From Candidatus Heimdallarchaeota archaeon (lineage in GTDB: Archaea > Asgardarchaeota > Heimdallarchaeia > Heimdallarchaeales > Heimdallarchaeaceae), in contig JAUVXV010000001.1 of the NCBI GenBank assembly GCA_030603365.1, forward strand, positions 248,001-312,000: DNA of 64,000 nt. The letters run 5' to 3'. Made by a program: the position numbers and the translations under genes. Position 1 is the stretch's first letter. Each line of letters begins with the position of its first letter. Positions 1 through 7,051 of the stretch are shown piece by piece. Under the pieces are notes generated by a model, which was not told where the DNA came from, did not search any database, and saw only the letters and a program-made list of their open reading frames with translations.

Positions 1-1294
1 TGCAGATGAAGTAATTATGATGAATTTTATTCCAAGTTGACACTTCATAAATATAAATGCCATAGTCAATATTTCTAGTTAGTACATTGTATGAGATTGT
101 CGAAAAATCTGTTTCTCTTATAATAATTCCATTAATGTTGTTGTTACAGGTATTATTTGAAAGAATAATAGAATTCGCAATCCAAAGACGTATGCCTATA
201 TCATTGTTATAACATAGATTAATACTTACAGAAGAGATACTTCTAAAAATATCAATTCCATAACTGTTATTAAACACCGAGTTACTCATTACATAGTTTG
301 ACGTACTCAGAAGTACATCAATACCTGTTTGTATGTTATAACTACAAATGTTTTCAGTTATCATAGAATAGGAATCATCAGTAATATAAAGACCAGTAAA
401 ACCGAAACTGCAGTTATTTTCTTTAACGGTCATTGTTCTAGAATGCTCAAGTTTAATACCATAATGACTCCTTAGACAAACATTGTTATGGATTACTATA
501 GTATTAGAGTAAAATGCATAAATTCCATAATATGATTTATTACAGAGATTATTGGAAATGGAACTTGCACTCGAGCTTAGAAAACTTAATCCCCAAACGT
601 TATTAACTAAAGTATTGTTATTTGCGTCTATTATACTAGAATACAATATATGAATGCCAGAATTGGAATTATTATAACAATAATTTTTGTATATTTGAAA
701 ATTCATAGTTTCATACAATGCAATCCCAAAATCATTTTCATAACATTCATTATCCCCGATATATCCGTTATCAGAGAAATACACTACTATACCTGAAGCA
801 CTTCCACCACATTTGTTATTTGATATATTAACATTATCTGTTGAGTAAACATAGATTCCATACCATTCTCTCCCATGACAAACATTATTGTTAATTTCAA
901 TTGTATCTGAAGTTATATTACTTAGACTTATTGCGGATATTTGTGAAGTAATCACACAATTTTGAATTATGAAGTTTTTTGAGACATTGGTGATAAAAAT
1001 TCCGAATTCCAGATTTGTTTCAATAGTTATATATTGAATAAGATATGGATTTTGTATTGTTCCATTTCCAGAAAATCCATAGAAATCAAAATCTACATCA
1101 TCCATAATTATTATAGGTTCAGTGATGGAATTTTTAATTCTGTTTACGTTACCAAAAGTTTGGTATGGTTCTATTTTATAATTTAATGTCTCATTCGGTA
1201 AAATAATTGATTGATTCATACCAGTTGAAAATAGAATTGTAAAAGTAGAAATGATTAACCAGAAATTAATGAGATAATAGTACTTCTTTCTCAT
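1..1294 (-). CDS. Secreted parallel beta-helix (NosD/PbH1-type) repeat protein, C-terminus beyond window
   Basis: An uninterrupted minus-strand frame of 431 codons runs from an ATG at 1294 off the left edge, so the C-terminus is missing. Residues 1-25 form a signal peptide: a basic start (MRKKYYYLINFW) followed by a hydrophobic stretch. The rest is a string of roughly 22-25 residue repeats rich in Asn, Ile, Ser and Tyr, with recurring units such as GIYVYSTDNVNISNNKC and GIDVLLSTSNYV. This is the pattern of right-handed parallel beta-helix proteins (PbH1 repeats, NosD-like). A GTGAT-type ribosome site lies just upstream, and a TATA-like ATTATAAAA lies near 1320-1328. Such proteins are usually extracellular and bind or process polysaccharide. 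The substrate here is unknown and no catalytic residues can be assigned. Confidence 0.8.
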   Translation of the reverse strand, partial: MRKKYYYLINFWLIISTFTILFSTGMNQSIILPNETLNYKIEPYQTFGNVNRIKNSITEPIIIMDDVDFDFYGFSGNGTIQNPYLIQYITIETNLEFGIFITNVSKNFIIQNCVITSQISAISLSNITSDTIEINNNVCHGREWYGIYVYSTDNVNISNNKCGGSASGIVVYFSDNGYIGDNECYENDFGIALYETMNFQIYKNYCYNNSNSGIHILYSSIIDANNNTLVNNVWGLSFLSSSASSISNNLCNKSYYGIYAFYSNTIVIHNNVCLRSHYGIKLEHSRTMTVKENNCSFGFTGLYITDDSYSMITENICSYNIQTGIDVLLSTSNYVMSNSVFNNSYGIDIFRSISSVSINLCYNNDIGIRLWIANSIILSNNTCNNNINGIIIRETDFSTISYNVLTRNIDYGIYIYEVSTWNKIHHNYFIC

Positions 1295-1372
1295 AGGGTA
1301 TCACATAGAATTTTAGGTTTTATAATCTTTTTCAAGATTTTAAAGAAAAAAGAAAATGGTTTGACTTTCATT

Positions 1373-2347
1373 TTACAGCCAATCCGTTGAAAGTGTTTCT
1401 CGCATATTAGCAAATTGATACAAATCGTCAGGACCAATTACAGCAAGTGCATAGTCATAAGTTTCTTCTTTTGCATAATAGAAAGCATCGGTTTCATTAT
1501 AACCTAAGTGCAAACCCTCAAAGAAGAAGTGCGTAAATGCACCGCCCCAAGCTCCTTGGTCACCATCACTTTCATTATATCTCGTCCCATTTACTCCATA
1601 CCATCTTGCTGCTTGTGTAAAATTAGCAGCTGTCGCAGCAAAAAATGGGTCATTTTGATGTTCTGGTTTCTCAAATTCAAGTATGAAATCGCCACTATGA
1701 CATGCTTCAATTAAGAAGATAATGTCTGAAGCTTCTAATTCAGCTAATTTATCTATGAAATCCGCAGCTGTAAAATTAATGTTTTGATTCTCCATAGTTT
1801 GATAATAAAGATAGGAATGCCATTCCCTATTAGGAATAATACCCGTTAATCTATTATCACCATGTGTTATAACATATATGAAAACTAGAGAGAATGAACT
1901 TTCATATGTGTCAAGATCATCTATCGCATCTTCCCAATATGATGCGTTTTCATAGTATAAGACATCTGTAAAACTTTCATTGTAAATTAAATCATCTCTT
2001 AATTCGTCTATAACTGTTCTATTAGCAACATCGGATGCCCATAAAAAAAGAGCAGCTTTACCATAAAGTGTTAAATCTTCTTCATGTTCTGCATTTGTGA
2101 TGAGAACATATTTGCTAGTAAACTTATACCCATCTTTTTCTATGCTTATCGAGTAGAATTTGAGTTTAACTGTAGTCCAAGTGAACTCATAATATCCATT
2201 AGAATCCGTATAATCTGTCCTTTTTGCTGAACCATCTTCTAATAATTGTACTTTCACTCCACTTACTGCTTCAAGTGACCAATTTAAGTAAACTGTTCCA
2301 TTGAAGTCTACTGACCCATAATATAGAGCTGCTTCTGCGTGATTCAA
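1373..2347 (-). CDS. Caspase-fold (C13/legumain-like) protease with N-terminal Ig-like carboxypeptidase-regulatory domain
   Basis: From the TTG at 2347 the frame gives 324 residues. Residues about 15-95 look like a carboxypeptidase-regulatory-like beta-sandwich (GVKVQLLEDGSAKRTDYTDS followed by NGYYEFTW). The catalytic domain follows. It has the paired caspase-clan signatures: a hydrophobic strand ending in ITHGD (His about 162) and a strand ending in EACHSGD (Cys about 216), as in C13, C14 and C25 peptidases. No good start codon or signal peptide exists in this frame, but a typical signal peptide sits immediately upstream one base out of frame (2348-2417). Either the gene carries a frameshift or the assembly has an indel. 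If intact, the protein would be exported and could process surface proteins. The neighbouring beta-helix exoprotein is on the same strand, 78 bases downstream. Confidence 0.7.
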   Translation of the reverse strand: MNHAEAALYYGSVDFNGTVYLNWSLEAVSGVKVQLLEDGSAKRTDYTDSNGYYEFTWTTVKLKFYSISIEKDGYKFTSKYVLITNAEHEEDLTLYGKAALFLWASDVANRTVIDELRDDLIYNESFTDVLYYENASYWEDAIDDLDTYESSFSLVFIYVITHGDNRLTGIIPNREWHSYLYYQTMENQNINFTAADFIDKLAELEASDIIFLIEACHSGDFILEFEKPEHQNDPFFAATAANFTQAARWYGVNGTRYNESDGDQGAWGGAFTHFFFEGLHLGYNETDAFYYAKEETYDYALAVIGPDDLYQFANMRETLSTDWL

Positions 2348-2417
2348 GTTTCCATAAAATGTTGGTACTGCAACTTAATACCAACACTAGTATTACTATT
2401 TTAATGCTTTTTTTCAT
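2348..2417 (-). other. Out-of-frame signal peptide of the caspase-like gene (frameshift site)
   Basis: An ATG at 2417 reads MKKSIKIVILVLVLS, a textbook signal peptide, but this frame does not continue into the protease. The protease frame, read back from 2347, gives VAVPTFYGNLNHAEA and meets a TAA at 2375-2377. Joining the two by one base near 2370-2377 would give MKKSIKIVILVLVLS followed by VAVPTFYGNLNHAEA, a plausible preprotein. The frameshift is seen directly; whether it is real, programmed or a sequencing error cannot be told. A 7-A run directly after the ATG is a possible indel site. Confidence 0.65.
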
Positions 2418-2423
2418 TATTTT

Positions 2424-2439
2424 TCTACCATCCATAGTA
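2424..2439. repeat. 16-bp direct repeat, copy A
   Basis: TCTACCATCCATAGTA occurs here and again at 2624-2639, exactly 200 bases away. This copy lies just upstream of the ATG at 2417 of the caspase-like gene, where a ribosome-binding site or 5' leader would be. On the minus strand it reads TACTATGGATGGTAGA. The ends form a weak inverted repeat (CTAC...GTAG). Confidence 0.6.
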
Positions 2440-2603
2440 GGTAACTAGCAGACGATTTTTCACTATTTAAAACAAAAGAAAATTAACCGACAAAATAACT
2501 TCTATTTGTAACTTAAGGTAGATTGTAATACAGCACTTTTTCTATAATTCACCTTCTCTGAATTATGGAATACATTTTTTAATAACAGTTAGTTTTATAT
2601 CTT

Positions 2604-2662
2604 GATGAGTGGGATTGGAATTCTCTACCATCCATAGTAAGGGTTCTTATTCCCACCTCATC
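2604..2662 (-). other. Long hairpin carrying the second 16-bp repeat in its loop
   Basis: GATGAGTGGGA (2604-2614) pairs with TCCCACCTCATC (2651-2662) with one bulged base, leaving a loop of about 36 bases. The loop contains copy B of the 16-bp repeat (2624-2639). The element lies downstream of the acyltransferase gene stop, so on the minus strand it is either the 3' end structure of that operon or the leader of the protease gene. The remainder of the 326-base gap between the two genes shows nothing else that I can identify. Confidence 0.4.
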
Positions 2663-2743
2663 CTTATAGAATTATCCATTATAACCTTTGAATCTCTCTT
2701 TCCTGTCTGATGGGTCAAAACTAATTGCTCTTTCAATTAGAAG

Positions 2744-4087
2744 CTAGTTAGTTTGTATTTTGACTTTTATCCCTTTCTTAACTAAATTTTTAAAAAAGAT
2801 TCTCTCAAAAACCGGTTCTTCAATTACTCTTCCAAAATTAATGATTAACTTATCTTTGTAGCTTACCATAGCTGTTCCAACTTTATTCACTGGTACTTGT
2901 GCAGGAACGAATTCAAACTCTTCAATATATTTTTCCAGTTCCTCAGGAACCGTTACTTTTCCCAAGTTGGTTAGAACAGTCGAGTATTGAGTTGTACCTA
3001 TCCGAAAATATCCTTTTTGACCAAAAAACTTCTTTACCGCCAAAGGTGTCAAACGCAAGAACATCATGTTTTCATTTGATACGTTCTTGTGAATATAAGT
3101 CATGAAATACTTTGGATTAACTTCCTTCTTCATATAGTGGTGAACTTGCTTAACTATCTCCTCAAAAGAATAATAACCCAATCTGGGGTCGATTCCTGGA
3201 GTTACATAAAGAGAAAAATTTCTCATTGTTTGGGACGAATAAATATTTCGTAGGTTCACTGGAACCATTACTCGAATAGGCCGAATATATTTCCTCCTCA
3301 GTTTTTCTGGAAAATTAAAAACTAATTCATGCAATGATTCAATAAGTATTGCAGCTATATACTCTGTTAGACTTATTTTGAGTTCTTTTGCTTTTTCTAG
3401 TACTTGTTTAACTGATATTATTCCTTTAGTAATATGATATCTGCCAACTTTTATCCTTTTGAAAGGTAGACGGAATGCCTTAACATCTAATTTACGACTT
3501 GTGTTGATTTTCTTATCGAATCTCCTGTATGCATCCTCATATTCCTCTAGAGTTGGGGATTGATCTGGTCTGAATATATCCTTCCAGTCTTTAACTGTGA
3601 CTCCTTTGAGATTAAGATATTCTCCCAATAATGCTTTCAGGAAAGTTATGCCTCCTGTACCATCAGTTAAACAATGATGAAATTCAACAGCAATTCTTCT
3701 TTTGTAAACCTTCACGCGAAAAGGGAATACGCCTTTTTGTGTTATGGGCATGAATTCATTCGGATATTTCGTGTCCCTCATAATCTTCGGATATGACATA
3801 TTAGTTTCCCAAAAATGCCAAAAGAATCCTGTTTTCAGATTAACTCTAAAAAATGGGAAGCGAACTATTATCCGATTAAGAGCTTTCTGTAAAATAGTAA
3901 TATTAACTGGTTCTTTTAGGGTTACTGCTAATCGAAAAACTTGAGGTATTCTTGGAGAAGCAATTAAGCTGAATCCAGTGGCTGCATTTTCTAGTCGATG
4001 CCATTCCTTATCCCTCTCACTCATACCTATTTGTAAATTCTTCTTTGTAGCTAAGGATTGACTAGAGGATGTAGGATTTCCTGTCAC
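2744..4087 (-). CDS. Condensation-domain-fold acyltransferase (alcohol acetyltransferase/WS-DGAT-like superfamily)
   Basis: The protein has 447 residues from a GTG at 4087. An ATG at 4024 starting MSERDKEWHRLENAA is an alternative and better matches where family homology usually begins. The catalytic motif HHxxxDG of the condensation/acyltransferase superfamily is present as EFHHCLTDGTGG (His about 137-138). The second half carries RVMVPVNLRN and a late INFGRVIEE segment, in the positions of the usual latch and DFG-like motifs. The family transfers acyl groups to alcohols or amines (AATase, PapA5, wax-ester synthase relatives). It follows, 21 bases downstream, a zinc-ribbon membrane protein on the same strand. 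That pairing is familiar from bacteria and suggests a membrane-associated lipid modification. The substrate is unknown. Confidence 0.75.
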   Translation of the reverse strand: MTGNPTSSSQSLATKKNLQIGMSERDKEWHRLENAATGFSLIASPRIPQVFRLAVTLKEPVNITILQKALNRIIVRFPFFRVNLKTGFFWHFWETNMSYPKIMRDTKYPNEFMPITQKGVFPFRVKVYKRRIAVEFHHCLTDGTGGITFLKALLGEYLNLKGVTVKDWKDIFRPDQSPTLEEYEDAYRRFDKKINTSRKLDVKAFRLPFKRIKVGRYHITKGIISVKQVLEKAKELKISLTEYIAAILIESLHELVFNFPEKLRRKYIRPIRVMVPVNLRNIYSSQTMRNFSLYVTPGIDPRLGYYSFEEIVKQVHHYMKKEVNPKYFMTYIHKNVSNENMMFLRLTPLAVKKFFGQKGYFRIGTTQYSTVLTNLGKVTVPEELEKYIEEFEFVPAQVPVNKVGTAMVSYKDKLIINFGRVIEEPVFERIFFKNLVKKGIKVKIQTN

Positions 4088-4108
4088 CTATTTTCAACTC
4101 TTTTTCTT

Positions 4109-4852
4109 CTAAATTCTGAATCTCTTCTTTATCCCAGCAACTTTTTGTAAATCTACAACTCGTGCAATCCTATAATGGACATATAGTAAAAATCCTCCAA
4201 CTAGAGTTAATGGGATAGCTACATAAAGGGACCAGGCCAATACTAATTGACCTGCTAAGAAGCTCGCAATTGTAAGATCAAGACCTAAATTTAGTAAAGC
4301 AATACCAAACATAACATAAGCAGCAGTGTTGAATCCTTTCTTTTTCGATTTCATTGAAATTAATACTACTAGACTGACAATTATTGACGTAAACCCTATA
4401 ATCGGTAAAGCTAATTTATATAACCAATCAAATTTCCAGTTATCAAAGAAATCTATCAATGTTAGGAATACCATTAGAGAAAGAACCTCTCCAGCTACAA
4501 TCAAAATAGGTCTATCTGTTAATAATAATGGAAAGGTTACTAACGCCCAGGCTAGAAACAAAGCAGCCATAGGAAACTTTGCCCAAACTAGTCTTGCGTT
4601 GTGATCAATTGCTATGTTGATGATCATAACTATTAGAAAGGGGACCGCAAGAGAAACACTTACTATCTCCCACGCAACCAATCGCTTTTGTTTTTTATCC
4701 ATTTTAGTTTCTAGTAATGTTTCTTCTTCTTGAGGATAATCTTGAACACCTTCGTCTATTGGTTCTCCCTTTTTGTGTATTGAAGATAAACACAATGGAC
4801 AATTTACCACTGCTGAATCAACTTCAACACCACAATTAATACAGTATGCCAT
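4109..4852 (-). CDS. Zinc-ribbon multi-pass membrane protein (DUF6320-like)
   Basis: The protein starts at the ATG at 4852 as MAYCINCGVEVDSAVVNC; a GTG three codons upstream (4861) is possible. The N-terminus holds a zinc ribbon (CxxC then CPLC). A charged linker of about 40 residues follows, then about six hydrophobic helices (for example residues 68-88, 100-120 and 160-180), and it ends with a short basic tail. This architecture matches the DUF6320 family, often encoded beside COG4908-type acyltransferases, as here. It may anchor or partner that enzyme. The promoter is probably the ATTATTTAAAG TATA element at about 4906-4915 (minus strand). Confidence 0.65.
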   Translation of the reverse strand: MAYCINCGVEVDSAVVNCPLCLSSIHKKGEPIDEGVQDYPQEEETLLETKMDKKQKRLVAWEIVSVSLAVPFLIVMIINIAIDHNARLVWAKFPMAALFLAWALVTFPLLLTDRPILIVAGEVLSLMVFLTLIDFFDNWKFDWLYKLALPIIGFTSIIVSLVVLISMKSKKKGFNTAAYVMFGIALLNLGLDLTIASFLAGQLVLAWSLYVAIPLTLVGGFLLYVHYRIARVVDLQKVAGIKKRFRI

Positions 4853-4905
4853 TTCATTCACTAATGCTCATTTTATTCTGATACAATCCAGACAGCTACA
4901 ACTCT

Positions 4906-4975
4906 TTAAATAATGTTTCCTCGAAACGAAAAGTTGTTAGTATGTTCTCTTTCAATGAACTATTTTTAAACATCC
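4906..4975. promoter_or_regulatory. Divergent promoter region between the DUF6320-like gene and the 290-aa membrane gene
   Basis: Within this 170-base divergent gap, CTTTAAATAATG at about 4905-4916 reads on the minus strand as a TATA box for the leftward operon. CTATTTTTAAAC at about 4960-4971 is a candidate for the rightward gene starting at 5031. Assignments rest on AT-rich TATA resemblance only. Confidence 0.35.
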
Positions 4976-5030
4976 TTCTACATGCAACAGACTGAAAATC
5001 ATACAAAAACAACATAAAGATTTCTGTCTT

Positions 5031-5903
5031 ATGGAAAACTTCATATCTTTTTTTGAGATATTTAGATTAATGTTGATTTCGTCTAATGAATCTCGCTTTG
5101 TACACAAAGTAAGAGCAAAAGTCTCTACTATCGTATTATTATTGATTATAGACGCTCTTGTGTACTATGTTCCTTTTAGGAACGATGTTTATATCGGAGA
5201 TTTGTTTGGGCTATCATTATGGTTGTATTTTGGAGTATTAAATGGATTACTAATTACCCTTGTTTACGTTTTTGTAAGAGGGGAAATAGTATTTGATTTT
5301 TCTTCAAAACAGATTTCTTTTAATGAATTTAAGAAAAGTAATTCTTGGGAGTTTTCTGATCTCTGGGGAATATATCTTTTAGCTTATGATGGAGATTATT
5401 TAATAAGAATAAGAACCCATAGATTACGAACAATAGATGTCAGAATGGAGTTTGAAGAAGCATACAAACTGGTTGATGAATTTGAGAATGTAGGATATCC
5501 TCTTGCAACTATCAGACCAGATCCTCCTAAACGCCTCTCAAATGCATTTCCACTTCTCTTGTCAAAATATGAGAAGAAAAAAATCAAAGAGTTCAATCCG
5601 GAAATACCCGACTGGTACAGAGGAATAACTCTGAAAACAAAACTAATTTCAATTACAATAGCTCCCTTTCTATACGTACTTGGAGCTACTCTAATAATCC
5701 GCATCCCTTATCTTCTTACAGGCCTTACCTCTACAAAGGGAATTGTATCATTTATTTATGGTTTAACAGTTTTCATCTTATTTGATGGGGGATTATACCT
5801 TTTATTTGGAATATCTGTTTTTGTACTAATAGCAAAACAAATTTCCAAGTTTTCTTCCCAACCTCATTCCAAAGAAAATCTTGATGTTTCCAAGGAAGAG
5901 TAA
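5031..5903 (+). CDS. Membrane protein of unknown function, two hairpins of TM helices around a soluble domain
   Basis: I do not recognise this family. The 290-residue protein has two hydrophobic helices near residues 34-52 and 62-84, a soluble middle of about 100 residues, two more helices near residues 210-230 and 240-265, and a charged tail (KENLDVSKEE). The soluble part begins GEIVFDFSSKQISFNEF and contains LIRIRTHRLRTIDVRM, a beta-rich pattern reminiscent of PH-like domains found between TM pairs. That resemblance is an inference. It is followed 30 bases later by another unknown gene on the same strand, possibly co-transcribed. Confidence 0.6.
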   Translation: MENFISFFEIFRLMLISSNESRFVHKVRAKVSTIVLLLIIDALVYYVPFRNDVYIGDLFGLSLWLYFGVLNGLLITLVYVFVRGEIVFDFSSKQISFNEFKKSNSWEFSDLWGIYLLAYDGDYLIRIRTHRLRTIDVRMEFEEAYKLVDEFENVGYPLATIRPDPPKRLSNAFPLLLSKYEKKKIKEFNPEIPDWYRGITLKTKLISITIAPFLYVLGATLIIRIPYLLTGLTSTKGIVSFIYGLTVFILFDGGLYLLFGISVFVLIAKQISKFSSQPHSKENLDVSKEE

Positions 5904-5933
5904 CATTAATTTATAGTATGGATATGTTTTACT

Positions 5934-6488
5934 ATGCATGAATTTTCCGGATTTCTTGGTTCCTGTGCAAGAACATTAGAAAGAAACTCTTCTAGTGAAT
6001 TATATTACCTTCTAACAGAGATTTTGGAGTGCAAAGATGTAGATATATCTCCCATATCATCAATATCTGGTTTAACACTAACCTCTTTCAATGAAAATCC
6101 CTTAGAGATTATTGAACGTATAGAAAAAGAAGTTAAGCAAGACAATTCTGTTTTACAATATACACTGAAGCTTGTTCCTTTACAATACAAAATTCTTTCT
6201 GCTTTGGAAGATTTGAAAGAATGCTCTTCATTCTTTGCAGAAAAACTAAAAGAAGAAGATACTTGGAGAATCAATTTACGTCGTCGTCATTCCAATCTGG
6301 AAAGAGAAGATATCATCACTGCTGTAGCTTCTGAAATTAGCACGGGTAAAGTTAACCTTGAGAATCCAAAATACTATCTTATTGTTGAAGTAGTGGGAAA
6401 GTGGACATATTTAGCACTATCTCCAATTCCAGAGCTAGCACTTTCAGAATACATTACATCAGACGATTTCGATGACTTTAGGTTCTGA
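5934..6488 (+). CDS. Unknown acidic soluble protein
   Basis: This is a 184-residue soluble protein of unrecognised family that starts MHEFSGFLGSCARTLER. It is rich in Glu, Leu and Ser, with predicted long helices (for example NPLEIIERIEKEVKQDNS) and no membrane segment or metal-binding motif. The ORF is complete, with coding-like composition and a start 30 bases after the preceding membrane-protein gene. No function is assigned. Confidence 0.5.
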   Translation: MHEFSGFLGSCARTLERNSSSELYYLLTEILECKDVDISPISSISGLTLTSFNENPLEIIERIEKEVKQDNSVLQYTLKLVPLQYKILSALEDLKECSSFFAEKLKEEDTWRINLRRRHSNLEREDIITAVASEISTGKVNLENPKYYLIVEVVGKWTYLALSPIPELALSEYITSDDFDDFRF

Positions 6489-6567
6489 GGATTTTATTAT
6501 AAAGTAAAAATAAAAAAATAAGAAAGATTATAACTTTCCTTTAGCTTTTTTAGGTCTCTGGCTAAAT

Positions 6568-6780
6568 TTAAAGGTCTCTTGCGGAAACTGTTTTTCTTCC
6601 ATTTGCTTTAGCTCTGTTAGCTGCTTTCTTAACTAGTACAGCTATTTTTTCGTCTAGAGCTTTAAGAAGATCTCCACCAACCTTATAATCGCCGAGTTCC
6701 TTGACATATTCTCTGATTTTTGATTGAACAATCATCATTTTACTCGCACTTCTGTCGGTTTTTGCCTGCCTTAAGGGCAT
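6568..6780 (-). CDS. Small histone-fold DNA-binding protein
   Basis: The protein has 70 residues. A basic N-terminus (MPLRQAKTDRSASK) precedes a single histone-fold helix-loop-helix ending in KANGRKTVSARDL, the RxTV...DL signature of the third helix region. The core (KIREYVKELGDYKVGGDLLK) resembles the short histones widespread in archaea and some bacteria, recently described as face-to-face histones, more than the HMf type. The assignment to that subfamily is an inference from memory of motif spacing. TATA-like sequence CCTATTAAAAACC at 6803-6815 (minus strand) lies about 25 bases before the ATG, predicting an almost leaderless mRNA. The role would be chromatin packing or DNA bridging. Confidence 0.85.
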   Translation of the reverse strand: MPLRQAKTDRSASKMMIVQSKIREYVKELGDYKVGGDLLKALDEKIAVLVKKAANRAKANGRKTVSARDL

Positions 6781-6802
6781 GCACGTAAATAACTTGCTTT
6801 CC

Positions 6803-6815
6803 CCTATTAAAAACC
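6803..6815 (-). promoter_or_regulatory. TATA box of the histone gene
   Basis: On the minus strand this reads GGTTTTTAATAGG, preceded by a purine-rich BRE-like CCGAAAA. Its centre is about 29 bases from the histone ATG at 6780, so transcription would begin a few bases before the start codon. Confidence 0.5.
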
Positions 6816-6872
6816 TTTTCGGTAATGTCGAGAAATTTACGTATTACACACCCTCTAATTAAAGAATCCGTT

Positions 6873-6952
6873 AAAAAAGATTTTTTTACGTCCTAAAACC
6901 GTAAAATTTTCAAGCTAGAAGGTCTTTCGGTCTGAAAGTGCCAAAATTACTT
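6873..6952 (-). ncRNA. Candidate small RNA between histone and aminotransferase genes
   Basis: On the minus strand a TATA-like CTTTTTAAAGC (about 6974-6984) predicts a start near 6951. The following 80 bases contain two hairpins and then a T run. The first stem is CTTTC/GAAAG (6934-6938 with 6924-6928, five-base loop). The second is TTTTACG/CGTAAAA (6900-6906 with 6884-6890, nine-base loop). The A run at 6873-6878 reads as TTTTTT on the minus strand and would terminate the transcript. No ORF fits inside, and the histone has its own TATA box further downstream. No C/D or H/ACA boxes were recognised, so the class is unknown. Confidence 0.35.
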
Positions 6953-7051
6953 GTTTCTGGCTGTATTATAAAGCTTTAAAAAGTACCTTATAGACCATCG
7001 TAAATTCGCAAAAAAACGAAGAAAATAACGAAAATAGAGCTATTTTTCACC

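Noticed and set aside
1..1294. CRISPR-like or satellite repeat DNA
   Set aside because: The repetitiveness is at the protein level (beta-helix rungs) in a 431-codon open frame; the DNA units are not near-identical.
2424..2639. Mobile-element target duplication or attachment site
   Set aside because: The 16-bp repeats enclose no transposase or integrase, only 184 bases of non-coding DNA.
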